A DNA stretch of 51,864 nt from an uncultured Bacteroidales bacterium (GTDB lineage Bacteria > Bacteroidota > Bacteroidia > Bacteroidales > Muribaculaceae), in the NCBI GenBank assembly GCA_902776955.1, contig CACYSG010000022.1, forward strand, positions 1-51,864. The letters run 5' to 3'. Made by a program: the position numbers and the translations under genes. The notes under the pieces were generated by a model. That model was not told the origin of the DNA. It saw only the letters and a program-made list of their open reading frames with translations, and ran no database searches. How positions within the stretch are numbered: the stretch's first letter is position 1; each line of letters starts with the position of its first letter. Positions 40,237 through 48,827 of the stretch are shown piece after piece.

Positions 40237-43200
40237 ATGAAACAGATGAAATTTCAAACCAGATTGACATTGAGGCTATTAGCCTTGATGTTATGCATGG
40301 CTGCGACCGTTCCGCAGCTATGGGCTCAAACCTACACTGTGGCCGGCAGCGACGCACAGGCGCTGGGCACAACTTGGGACCCAGGAAACACGAGTAACAA
40401 CATGACGCTGTACAGCGGCAACATGTACTACTTGTTGAAGACGGTCACCTATTCGTCAAATACCAACGGCGAGTACAAAATCACCGTTAACAACAGCTGG
40501 AATACATCCTATGGTGCAAATGGTGGCAGCGTCAATGCTTCCTACTCAGTGAGCAGCGGCACTGGATATGTTTGCTTCGCGTTCAACTCAAGTAGCCATG
40601 TGCCCCACATGGTTTCCTCCCTGCAGAACGTGATTGTGACCGGCAGTGACACCCAGGCGCTGGGCGTATCGTGGGAACACACCAACACGAGCAACAAGAT
40701 GAGTACCAACGACGGCATCACCTACACGCTCGTTCGCAATGTGGACTATACTGCTGCTGCAAACGATTTGCAGTGTAAGGTGTGTGTAAACGGTAGCGAC
40801 TTTTATGGTACCAGCACAGGCGGCAATGTTTATTATAACATCCCTAGCGCCGGCGCCTACACGGTGACCTACACCTTCAATGCGGTGACCGGCATTCTTA
40901 CCGTGAACGTTCAATCGGCCGCTCCGGTAATCCCCAACTATTACATCACGGGCGACAACGGCTTGGGACTGGGTGGATTCAAATTCAATCCTACCACTAC
41001 CTTGACCTATGACAGCGACAATGACGTATATACCTACAGCTACAATGTTACCTCGCTAGGCACCTACTACTTTGCATTCGCTGATGGCCCTGGTAACGAC
41101 TGGAATGATTTCAACGGCAACCACCGTATTGGCCCCACCAGTGGCAATGAAACCGTGAACCTGAATGGCGGCTGGGCCACGACCCAGAAGGGAGGTGGCA
41201 GCTATGCCGTGACTGTGGATGCCGGTCAAGTGACCATCACTCTGGATGTCGCTAACATGCGTTACAAGGTTGACGGGACAACTCCCGTCATCACGGTTGA
41301 CTATTACGTCGTGGGCGATGAGACCAGCATCTTCCCCAACGGATGGAACAATGGAGACCAAAACAAGATGACCGACAACGGCAACGGCACCTATAGCTGG
41401 AGCGCGAACGGTGTTCATCTGACTGCCGGTACCGTCTATCAATACAAGGTCCACGGCAGCGACAACTCCTGGTATCCCAGTGGAGTAAACGGCACCTTCA
41501 GCGTGAACGCGTCAGGCACTTACAACATCGTGTTCACCTTTGACGGCACCAACGTCACCGCTGTGCCGACACTCGTCACGGCCGACCAGACCTACGACTA
41601 CGACATCTACGTGCGCTACACGGGCGCCGAGCCGATTGCAAACGTGTTCCTGTATGCATGGGATAGCGCAGGCGTATTATCTGATGCTTGGAACGGAGGC
41701 AACGGCGGCACTGCACTGTCTAACCTCACGGAGCAGACCATCAACGGCTACACCTACTATAAGGCAAGCTACACGTCTTATTTCTCGACCATCAATGTTC
41801 TCTTCAACGAGAATGGCAGCAGTTCGACCCAAACCATAGACTTGACCGCACAGCCTGGTGATAACTACTTCACCTATGGCGGCGGCGCCAGTGTCGTGGG
41901 TCCCACGACCGAGCCCGACGAGGAAATCGTCATCACCTATTACGTCAAGGGCGATAATACCAATATCTTCCCCAACGGATGGGATTCCGGCTCCAACACT
42001 GCCATGACCGACAACGAGGACGGCACTTACAGCTGGTTGTCAGGACAATTCCACCTGAATGCGGGTACCGAGTACACCTACAAGGTTTGGGGTGACGACA
42101 ATACCTGGCATCCCAGCAACGTCGGTGGAAACATGACCTTCAGCAACGCTGTTGCCGGCACCTACACCGTCACCATCACCTACGACAGCAACAACGAGAC
42201 GGTAACGGCCGTGCTGAACCTTATCCAGGAAGATCCCGTCTACACCTATGACATCTACGTGCGCTACAAGGGCAACGAGCCGATAGAGAACGTGTTCCTG
42301 TATGCATGGGATGGCGTAGGCGATTTATCGGATGCATGGGACAGTGACAACCACATCGGCGGCACCTCTCTGGCCGACTTGACATCTCAGGTCATCAACG
42401 GCCACACCTATTATCATGTGACCTATACGTCTTATACCTCGGCCATCGGTATGGTCTTAAACGAGAACGGTGACGGTTCGACCAAGACAGATAACCTGTC
42501 GGTTGATCCCGGCACAAGCTACTTTACCTATGGTGGCGGCAATATCATCAGCTATGCCAGTGATACAGCCGATCCCGCTATCGTTTATTACATCGTGGGC
42601 GACGCCAACGTCTTCCCCAACGGATGGAACACCGGTGACGGCACCGCACTGACCGATAATGGCGACGGCACCTACTCGTGGAACTTGCCCGGCAACGTCC
42701 ACCTGAATGCGGGTACCAACTACCCGTACAAGGTCCTCACCAGCGAGGGTGTTTACTACCCCAGCGGTGACAATGAGTCGTTCAGCGTGAACACGCCCGG
42801 TACCTACACCATCAGCGCGACCTTCGACGGCACCACGCCTGTTGTCACCCCGACGTTGGTACAGGCCGATGCCATGTCTTACTCGGCGGTAGGTTCCAAG
42901 GAACTGTTCGGCGGCAACGAGGACTGGGCTAACCCAGTGAGCATGACCGACGACAACGACGGCACCTACTCATGGGATTCCCAAGACCTTATCTTGAACG
43001 CAGGCAACTACTACTTCAAGGTGAAAGACAATTATGGTGGCTGGTATGGCACCGAGGGCAGCGACAATGGCGATAATATCGAAGTACACGTTGCCGCTAA
43101 CGGCACCTACAGGCTGCACATTGACTTCGACGGCAGCAACGCTCCCACCTACACGCTCGTGCGCGTTGACCTCTCAACAATCTATATCACCGGTTCCGAG

Positions 43201-46200
43201 AGCCTCGGTCTGGGCTGGTCTCCGGCCCCGACGACGACGATGACCTATGACGTCCAGACCGGCTTGTACGCTTACAGCTTTGACGTTGTCAATGCCGGCA
43301 CTCACGCCTTCGTGTTTGCTACCGGCCAGGGCAGCGGTCAGGACGATGAGGCCGCATGGTATGACTTCAACACCCACTATCGTGTCGGCCCCACTAATGG
43401 AGACGAGAACGTGACGCTCAACGGCGACTGGGCTCAGACCCAGCAGGCAGGCGGCAACAATGGCGCCTACATGGTGACCACGGGTGTCGGTAAATACACC
43501 ATCTACTACGACCCGACCAACGTGAAGTACAAGGTTGTAGGTCCCGCACCCATCTTCATCACGGGTGACCTGGGACTGGGCTTGGGCTGGAGCTATGCTC
43601 CCACCACTGCGATGGCCTATAACGACTCGACCGGCCTGTACAGCTACACCTATAGGATTCCCAATCAGGGAACCTACAGCTTCGTGTTCGCCAACGGCCA
43701 GGCAACCGGCTTTGGCGAGGATCATGGCGGTGCTTGGAACTACTTCAACGCCAACTACCGCATCGGCCCGACCAGCGGCGACCAGACCGTGACCATCGGC
43801 CAGTGGGAGAACACCCAGGCTGCCGGTGGCGACAATGGCGCCTACTCAGTGAGACTGGCGGCAGGCTATGTCACCATCTACTTCGACAACACGACGAGCC
43901 CGATGAGGTTTAAGGTTGAGAGTGGCGGCGAACTCGGTGAAGACCTGTACATGGTGGGTACCATGACCTATGACAACGAGATCTACCACTATGCTCCCGA
44001 CCAAGGTATCCTCATGAAGTATGACAACGCCAAGAAGTTGTACTATCTGAACCACGTTACCATTAACACCAATTCTACCTTCTGCTTCTCGACATCACTC
44101 GGCGACACGAGCGAAGACTGGCAAGGTATGGGTACCCGTTACGGTAACAACGACAACGATCCCAATTACTTTGTAGCTCACGATGGTGACGCCACCGCCC
44201 ACCTGCGTGTGACCGGCGACAAGATCAACGTGAACATGCCTCTCGACGTTTGGGACGAGGACCTGGGCGAGTGGATGATGAACACCGCAGGCGTCTACAA
44301 CGTGATTGTCAACCTGGAGGATGGTTGGGTCAAGCTCATCAAGACCGACCAATTCTCGCTCTTCCCGATGAACGTCTATCTCCAGCAGACCGACAACGTC
44401 GAGATGGATCCCGGCACGATAGGCCACACCTACAACATCACCGATGACGGCAGCAACCCCTGGCCCCTGATTGCTTGGAACAGGCTTGAAGGCGACTGGA
44501 ATCCCCAGGAGAACGAGGGCGCTAACCACTATTCCGTCACCTATATGGGCGACACCACGACCACCGACGGCAAGACCTGGTGGCACTGGCAGGTGAGCGC
44601 ATCGATCGCCGAGATCATTTTCTCCCGCACCAACATGGCACCCTATCAAAGCGAGACCATCGCCCGCAAGGCCGGTGTGCTGTGGTACACCTGGGAGCAG
44701 GACAACACCATGACCGCCCACAGCCGTGAGTACTTCACGTCGTCGGCAACCCAGTTGCCCGGCAACGTCGAGGTCGAGGAAGGTCACTACTACGTTTACT
44801 TCATCAACACCGTCGGCTGGGAGACCGTCTACTGTGTTGCTTGGAGCAGCCAGTCAGAGCCCTATTACGACGGCCACGGCAAGGACATCCAGACCTGGCC
44901 CGGCCAGCCCATGGTGTGCATCGGTATCGACCCGAAGACGGGCTACGAGGTATGGGAGTATGACTTCGGAGCCATCGACGACAGCCAGGCCCCCGACGAC
45001 CTGCTCTTCCACGACGGCACGCCCATCGCCACGACCGACGCCAAGGAGCAGACCGGTGACTTTGACTTCATCAACGGTGGTGTATATGACTACCTCGGCC
45101 TGTTTGACGATGCTTACACGCTCAACAGCCTCATCCGCACGGCCGAGGATCACATTCGTTACACCGTCAGCAACGACCTGGTGGGTGTATATTATGACCC
45201 CGACGCTGTAACGCCTGTATCCTACCCGTCAAGCAACGGCACAATCATCCACACGACCGTTACGGGTGCCTTGTATGCCAAAGACCTGAACGATTATGGT
45301 GAGAAGTCGATTAAGCCCGACGGCGACGAGTACACCGACTACGTCTATGAGATTTGCAACGGCAACAATAACGACGGCAGACCGTCCCAGATTATGGACA
45401 AGAAAGAAGAGTATGACCAGAGTAACTGGATCAAGCTCGTCATCTCGCCCAACTATGACGGTGGTAATCCCTATCCCATTCAGGCTCCGAGCTTGAAGCA
45501 GTATGAGGACCATATCATTCCTGCCGGAACGCTGCAGCTCTACATGACCGACCAAATCAACCCGACAGCCCGCGTGGTGGCTATCCAGGCGCCCGGTGAA
45601 TACATGAAGTATGAGCCCAACGTCTATGTGTCGGCCCACTTCAACGACACCGTCGTGTTCAACTACACCCACAGGGAGTGGCAACCCGATGCTTACTCTG
45701 GTACTTACCGTACCAAGCCGACCATCGAGTGGCAGTATGACGAAGAGGGCGACACGATTTACGGTAAAGTTACCCGCACGAGGGTCGAGGATAAGCTCTA
45801 CAAGATGTTCTACGTGGCTCCCAAGCCCCAGGAGATCGCTTATCTCACCTGGATGGTCTATGACAACCCGAATGAGGACGATGCATGGCCCGGATACGAC
45901 CCCGACGTTTACATGCCGTACACCCGTCCTAACATCAACAATTATCCGCCCGACTCGGCAGGCTGGTTCTTCTCACCCAAGAACTGGGACCGCAGCGAGG
46001 AGATTCCCTACAGTTACTTCCAGCAACTGATTGCAGCCGGAAAGATGACACAAGAACAACTGGCTCATCTGGCCGATGATTACCTGAGCAATGACCAAAT
46101 GACTGATATCCTCGGCGGTTACGGTAAGGCTTATGGCCCGTACACCAACGGCTATATGCAGTACGGTGCCGTGGACATCAACTGGTCGCTGTTTGATCCC

Positions 46201-46692
46201 GAAGCCGACGCTTGCGAGGGTCAACCCTGGTGGTATATCTTCAGACCCGGCCAGGCCTATAAGTTCAAGGCCATCATCCGCTATGCCCGTGGCAGTGAAG
46301 AGGGCAACAATACGCCCTACTATTGCTTTGGCCCCAGTTCAGGACTCGTTACTGACAACTACACTGTTTACGGTGCTCCCCGCCGTGAAGACCCGTCGGA
46401 TTATTCTTATCAGGACACGTTCTATCCTAACATGTATAAGACGAACAATTATAAGAACATGGACCAGGGTAAGTTCATCATCTTCCCCATCGAGGCCAGT
46501 CCTGAAGGTTCTAACGGTTCGGACATGGGTAATGTGACAACCGTCAAGGAAGTAGTGACTGCTCGCACCGTTGTGGGCACGAAGTACTACAACCTGATGG
46601 GTGTTGAGAGCAGCAGGCCGTTTGAGGGCATCAACATCGTTGTGACCTTCTACAGCGACGGCAGCCGCACTTCAAAGAAAATTCTGCGCTAA
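40237..46692 (+). CDS. Giant secreted multi-module starch-binding-like protein with T9SS domain
   Basis: 2151 residues from ATG 40237. Signal peptide to about 31 (ending VPQLWAQ). At least eleven beta-sandwich modules of four kinds follow. A (about 32 and 131): AGSDAQALG/TGSDTQALG. B (about 234, 982, 1106): TGDNGLGLGGF with HRIGPTSG. C (about 355, 567, 782, 882): FPNGW with DNGNGTYSW. D (about 453, 669): YDIYVRYTGAEPIANVFLYA, CBM26-like. A further CBM26-like segment (about 1517-1620: YYVYFINTVGWETVYCVAW, TWPGQPM) and a Trp/Tyr-rich region follow. The last 35 residues are a T9SS sorting domain (GINIVVTFYSDGSRTSKK). B and C resemble SusE/SusF-type starch-binding domains. No glycoside-hydrolase catalytic motif was found, so it is likely a surface carbohydrate-capture protein. 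A clear terminator follows. Confidence 0.8.
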   Translation: MKQMKFQTRLTLRLLALMLCMAATVPQLWAQTYTVAGSDAQALGTTWDPGNTSNNMTLYSGNMYYLLKTVTYSSNTNGEYKITVNNSWNTSYGANGGSVNASYSVSSGTGYVCFAFNSSSHVPHMVSSLQNVIVTGSDTQALGVSWEHTNTSNKMSTNDGITYTLVRNVDYTAAANDLQCKVCVNGSDFYGTSTGGNVYYNIPSAGAYTVTYTFNAVTGILTVNVQSAAPVIPNYYITGDNGLGLGGFKFNPTTTLTYDSDNDVYTYSYNVTSLGTYYFAFADGPGNDWNDFNGNHRIGPTSGNETVNLNGGWATTQKGGGSYAVTVDAGQVTITLDVANMRYKVDGTTPVITVDYYVVGDETSIFPNGWNNGDQNKMTDNGNGTYSWSANGVHLTAGTVYQYKVHGSDNSWYPSGVNGTFSVNASGTYNIVFTFDGTNVTAVPTLVTADQTYDYDIYVRYTGAEPIANVFLYAWDSAGVLSDAWNGGNGGTALSNLTEQTINGYTYYKASYTSYFSTINVLFNENGSSSTQTIDLTAQPGDNYFTYGGGASVVGPTTEPDEEIVITYYVKGDNTNIFPNGWDSGSNTAMTDNEDGTYSWLSGQFHLNAGTEYTYKVWGDDNTWHPSNVGGNMTFSNAVAGTYTVTITYDSNNETVTAVLNLIQEDPVYTYDIYVRYKGNEPIENVFLYAWDGVGDLSDAWDSDNHIGGTSLADLTSQVINGHTYYHVTYTSYTSAIGMVLNENGDGSTKTDNLSVDPGTSYFTYGGGNIISYASDTADPAIVYYIVGDANVFPNGWNTGDGTALTDNGDGTYSWNLPGNVHLNAGTNYPYKVLTSEGVYYPSGDNESFSVNTPGTYTISATFDGTTPVVTPTLVQADAMSYSAVGSKELFGGNEDWANPVSMTDDNDGTYSWDSQDLILNAGNYYFKVKDNYGGWYGTEGSDNGDNIEVHVAANGTYRLHIDFDGSNAPTYTLVRVDLSTIYITGSESLGLGWSPAPTTTMTYDVQTGLYAYSFDVVNAGTHAFVFATGQGSGQDDEAAWYDFNTHYRVGPTNGDENVTLNGDWAQTQQAGGNNGAYMVTTGVGKYTIYYDPTNVKYKVVGPAPIFITGDLGLGLGWSYAPTTAMAYNDSTGLYSYTYRIPNQGTYSFVFANGQATGFGEDHGGAWNYFNANYRIGPTSGDQTVTIGQWENTQAAGGDNGAYSVRLAAGYVTIYFDNTTSPMRFKVESGGELGEDLYMVGTMTYDNEIYHYAPDQGILMKYDNAKKLYYLNHVTINTNSTFCFSTSLGDTSEDWQGMGTRYGNNDNDPNYFVAHDGDATAHLRVTGDKINVNMPLDVWDEDLGEWMMNTAGVYNVIVNLEDGWVKLIKTDQFSLFPMNVYLQQTDNVEMDPGTIGHTYNITDDGSNPWPLIAWNRLEGDWNPQENEGANHYSVTYMGDTTTTDGKTWWHWQVSASIAEIIFSRTNMAPYQSETIARKAGVLWYTWEQDNTMTAHSREYFTSSATQLPGNVEVEEGHYYVYFINTVGWETVYCVAWSSQSEPYYDGHGKDIQTWPGQPMVCIGIDPKTGYEVWEYDFGAIDDSQAPDDLLFHDGTPIATTDAKEQTGDFDFINGGVYDYLGLFDDAYTLNSLIRTAEDHIRYTVSNDLVGVYYDPDAVTPVSYPSSNGTIIHTTVTGALYAKDLNDYGEKSIKPDGDEYTDYVYEICNGNNNDGRPSQIMDKKEEYDQSNWIKLVISPNYDGGNPYPIQAPSLKQYEDHIIPAGTLQLYMTDQINPTARVVAIQAPGEYMKYEPNVYVSAHFNDTVVFNYTHREWQPDAYSGTYRTKPTIEWQYDEEGDTIYGKVTRTRVEDKLYKMFYVAPKPQEIAYLTWMVYDNPNEDDAWPGYDPDVYMPYTRPNINNYPPDSAGWFFSPKNWDRSEEIPYSYFQQLIAAGKMTQEQLAHLADDYLSNDQMTDILGGYGKAYGPYTNGYMQYGAVDINWSLFDPEADACEGQPWWYIFRPGQAYKFKAIIRYARGSEEGNNTPYYCFGPSSGLVTDNYTVYGAPRREDPSDYSYQDTFYPNMYKTNNYKNMDQGKFIIFPIEASPEGSNGSDMGNVTTVKEVVTARTVVGTKYYNLMGVESSRPFEGINIVVTFYSDGSRTSKKILR

Positions 46693-46718
46693 TCTCAATA
46701 GCGAATTCCACTAACCAG

Positions 46719-46752
46719 AAAGGCCGCTCCTGCACGGGGGCGGCCTTTCCTA
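46719..46752 (+). terminator. Terminator of the giant secreted protein gene
   Basis: AAAGGCCGC (46719-46727) pairs perfectly with GCGGCCTTT (46740-46748), followed by CCTATTCT. Confidence 0.75.
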
Positions 46753-46818
46753 TTCTACCCCGCGAGAACAAAATCAAAGATAATGTAGAAAAATGGAGAA
46801 AGTAACGCGAAAAAGTAG

Positions 46819-46826
46819 TATCTTTG
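46819..46826 (+). promoter_or_regulatory. -7 box of the DUF1599 operon
   Basis: TATCTTTG, 29 bp before the ATG at 46856. No exact TTG at -33. Confidence 0.5.
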
Positions 46827-46855
46827 TAGGTTAAAACAATTTTTTATTGTGCACA

Positions 46856-47416
46856 ATGACGACAATGCAGAACAACACCAGTAAACAATACGACGAAGTG
46901 ATAGCCCAGTGCCGGGAGCTGTTCATCAACAAGATGAAGGACTACGGGCCCTCGTGGCGCATCCTCAGGCCCCGCTCGGTGACCGACCAGATCTTCATCA
47001 AGGCCAAGCGCATCCGCACCCTTGAGCTCAACGGTGAGACCAAGGTGGGCGAGGACATCTGGCCCGAATTCATCGGCATCATCAACTATGGCATCATCGG
47101 ACTGATACAGCTGCGCCTGGGATACAGCGACATCGTTGACATCACGGCCGCCGAGGCCCTGCAGATGTATGACCAGTTCATCAGCGACACCAAGCAACTG
47201 ATGATGGCCAAGAACACCGACTATGGCGAGGCTTGGCGCGACATGCGCATCTCGAGCTACACCGACTTGATACTGACCAAAATCCAGCGTACCAAGGAAA
47301 TCGAGAACCACGGCGGAGCGACACTGGTGAGCGAAGGCATCGACGCCAACTATCAGGACATGATCAACTACAGCGTGTTTGCCCTCATCAAGCACAACGA
47401 ACAAGTTGAAGGGTAA
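46856..47416 (+). CDS. DUF1599 family protein (nucleotide-modification-associated domain)
   Basis: 186 residues from ATG 46856, preferred over a TTG at 46847. It contains two copies of the DUF1599 half: KMKDYGPSWRILRPRSVTDQ then IINYGIIGLIQLRLG, and AKNTDYGEAWRDMRISSYTD then MINYSVFALIKHNEQ. So the protein is an internal duplication of one helical unit, as usual for the family. Function not established; comparative work places the domain with DNA base-modification genes. It is followed by the BT_3928-like gene, an order seen in many Bacteroidales. Confidence 0.88.
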   Translation: MTTMQNNTSKQYDEVIAQCRELFINKMKDYGPSWRILRPRSVTDQIFIKAKRIRTLELNGETKVGEDIWPEFIGIINYGIIGLIQLRLGYSDIVDITAAEALQMYDQFISDTKQLMMAKNTDYGEAWRDMRISSYTDLILTKIQRTKEIENHGGATLVSEGIDANYQDMINYSVFALIKHNEQVEG

Positions 47417-47424
47417 AGAATCAC

Positions 47425-47460
47425 ACTCTAAACTCTAAACCCTAAACTCTAAACTTTTAA
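47425..47460 (+). repeat. Heptamer repeats ACYCTAA in an operon gap
   Basis: ACTCTAA (47425-47431), ACTCTAA (47432-47438), ACCCTAA (47439-47445), ACTCTAA (47446-47452) and a degenerate ACTTTTAA fill the gap between the DUF1599 stop (47416) and the next ATG (47465). Confidence 0.75.
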
Positions 47461-47464
47461 TTAC

Positions 47465-48799
47465 ATGACCGTCAAAGCCATCATCAATGCGGTTAAGGGC
47501 GAGAAATGGTGCCAGGTGCTCACGGTGCTCATGAGGCTCGTCGTGGGTGGGGTGTTCATCTTCTCAGGGTTTACCAAGGGGGTTGACCCTTGGGGCACCT
47601 GCTACAAGATCACCGACTACCTCAACGCCCTGGGACTGGGACATTGGAGCGACACGGCACTGTTTATCGCAGTGGCACTCGCTGCCGTCGAGTTCATGAC
47701 GGGTGTGGCCATCGCGGTGGGCGCCTTCAGGCGTAGCGCGCTATGGCTTGCCCTGCTCATGCTGGCGGTGATGACGCCGCTCACCCTGTGGCTGGCCGTA
47801 ACGGGCGCCGTTGCCGACTGCGGCTGCTTTGGCGACGCGTTGCACTTGAGTAACTGGGCGACATTTGGCAAGAATGTGCTGCTCGTGCTGGGCATCATCT
47901 ACCTGTTGCTGTTTAACCGTAGCGTCAGGAGCCTCTACGGCCCTGCCGTGCAATGGATGGTCATGGCAGTCTCGTTTGCGCTGGTCATGGCGGTGGCCTA
48001 CTACGGCTACTTTGTCCAGCCGCTCATCGACTACCGTCCCTACCCCGTCGGGACACGACTGGTAGGCGCCACGGCGGTAGAGGGCAACGACAGTGAGGAC
48101 GATTTCATCTTCATCTACAGCCGTGACGGCGTCGAGCACGAATTCACCATCGACAGCCTGCCCGACGAGGAAGACGGCTGGGAATATGTCACCCGTTATC
48201 ACGCCCGCCGCCCCCAGGGCAAGGTCATCGTCCAGAATGGCGGCAACAGCATCGCCATCGTTGACGAGGACGGCAGTGACGTCACCCTCGACCTGCTTGC
48301 CGACAGCCGCCGCACGGTGCTGCTGCTCTTCCCCAACCTGCCCGACGTCGGCGTGGTCAACTCCTTTGCCCTCAATGAGCTCAACGATGCCGCACTGGTC
48401 GCAGACGTCGATGTCATCGGCCTCACCCCGGCCACGGCACAGGAAATCGAGCACTGGAACGACATCTCGATGGCGTCCTATAGCATCTATAACATGGACG
48501 ACAGCGAGCTCAAGATGATCGCACGCGGCAACCCCGCGGTGGTCTATCTCGAGGACGGCGTCATCAAGTGGAAACGCACCCTCGCCTCGCTGGACGACGT
48601 CGAGCAGCCGATGGACCTGGCAGCGATGGGCGACGACTATGATGCCAATGCCATCGTCAACCGCCTGACGAGCTTATATCTGCTCATCATGCTCGGCGTG
48701 CTCGTGATGAACCGTTCACACCTGCTCATCAGGTACTTCCTCATCAAGCGCCGCAAGCGCGCCGCTTCACACAGCACCGATAATCAAAGCACCAAATAG
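47465..48799 (+). CDS. BT_3928 family DoxX/MauE-like membrane protein
   Basis: 444 residues. The first 175 are a four-helix MauE/DoxX-like membrane domain (RLVVGGVFIFSGFTKGVDPW, LAAVEFMTGVAIAVGAF, ADCGCFGDAL with a CGC pair that could be redox active). A periplasmic, mostly beta domain follows (about 190-400), then a last membrane helix and a basic tail (RYFLIKRRKRAA). The family is specific to Bacteroidota and by analogy with MauE/DoxX may act in thiol redox or electron transfer. In many relatives tpiA, a SPOR protein and folE follow; here the kinase-AAA gene follows instead (recalled synteny, not checked). Confidence 0.85.
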   Translation: MTVKAIINAVKGEKWCQVLTVLMRLVVGGVFIFSGFTKGVDPWGTCYKITDYLNALGLGHWSDTALFIAVALAAVEFMTGVAIAVGAFRRSALWLALLMLAVMTPLTLWLAVTGAVADCGCFGDALHLSNWATFGKNVLLVLGIIYLLLFNRSVRSLYGPAVQWMVMAVSFALVMAVAYYGYFVQPLIDYRPYPVGTRLVGATAVEGNDSEDDFIFIYSRDGVEHEFTIDSLPDEEDGWEYVTRYHARRPQGKVIVQNGGNSIAIVDEDGSDVTLDLLADSRRTVLLLFPNLPDVGVVNSFALNELNDAALVADVDVIGLTPATAQEIEHWNDISMASYSIYNMDDSELKMIARGNPAVVYLEDGVIKWKRTLASLDDVEQPMDLAAMGDDYDANAIVNRLTSLYLLIMLGVLVMNRSHLLIRYFLIKRRKRAASHSTDNQSTK

Positions 48800-48827
48800 A
48801 TAGAAACCAACTATAACTTAGAATATT

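Noticed and set aside
47425-47460. Telomere-like CCCTAAA heptamers
   Set aside because: The units resemble plant telomere repeats by chance. They are only four copies, sit between two co-directional genes, and follow the same rule as other operon gaps here.
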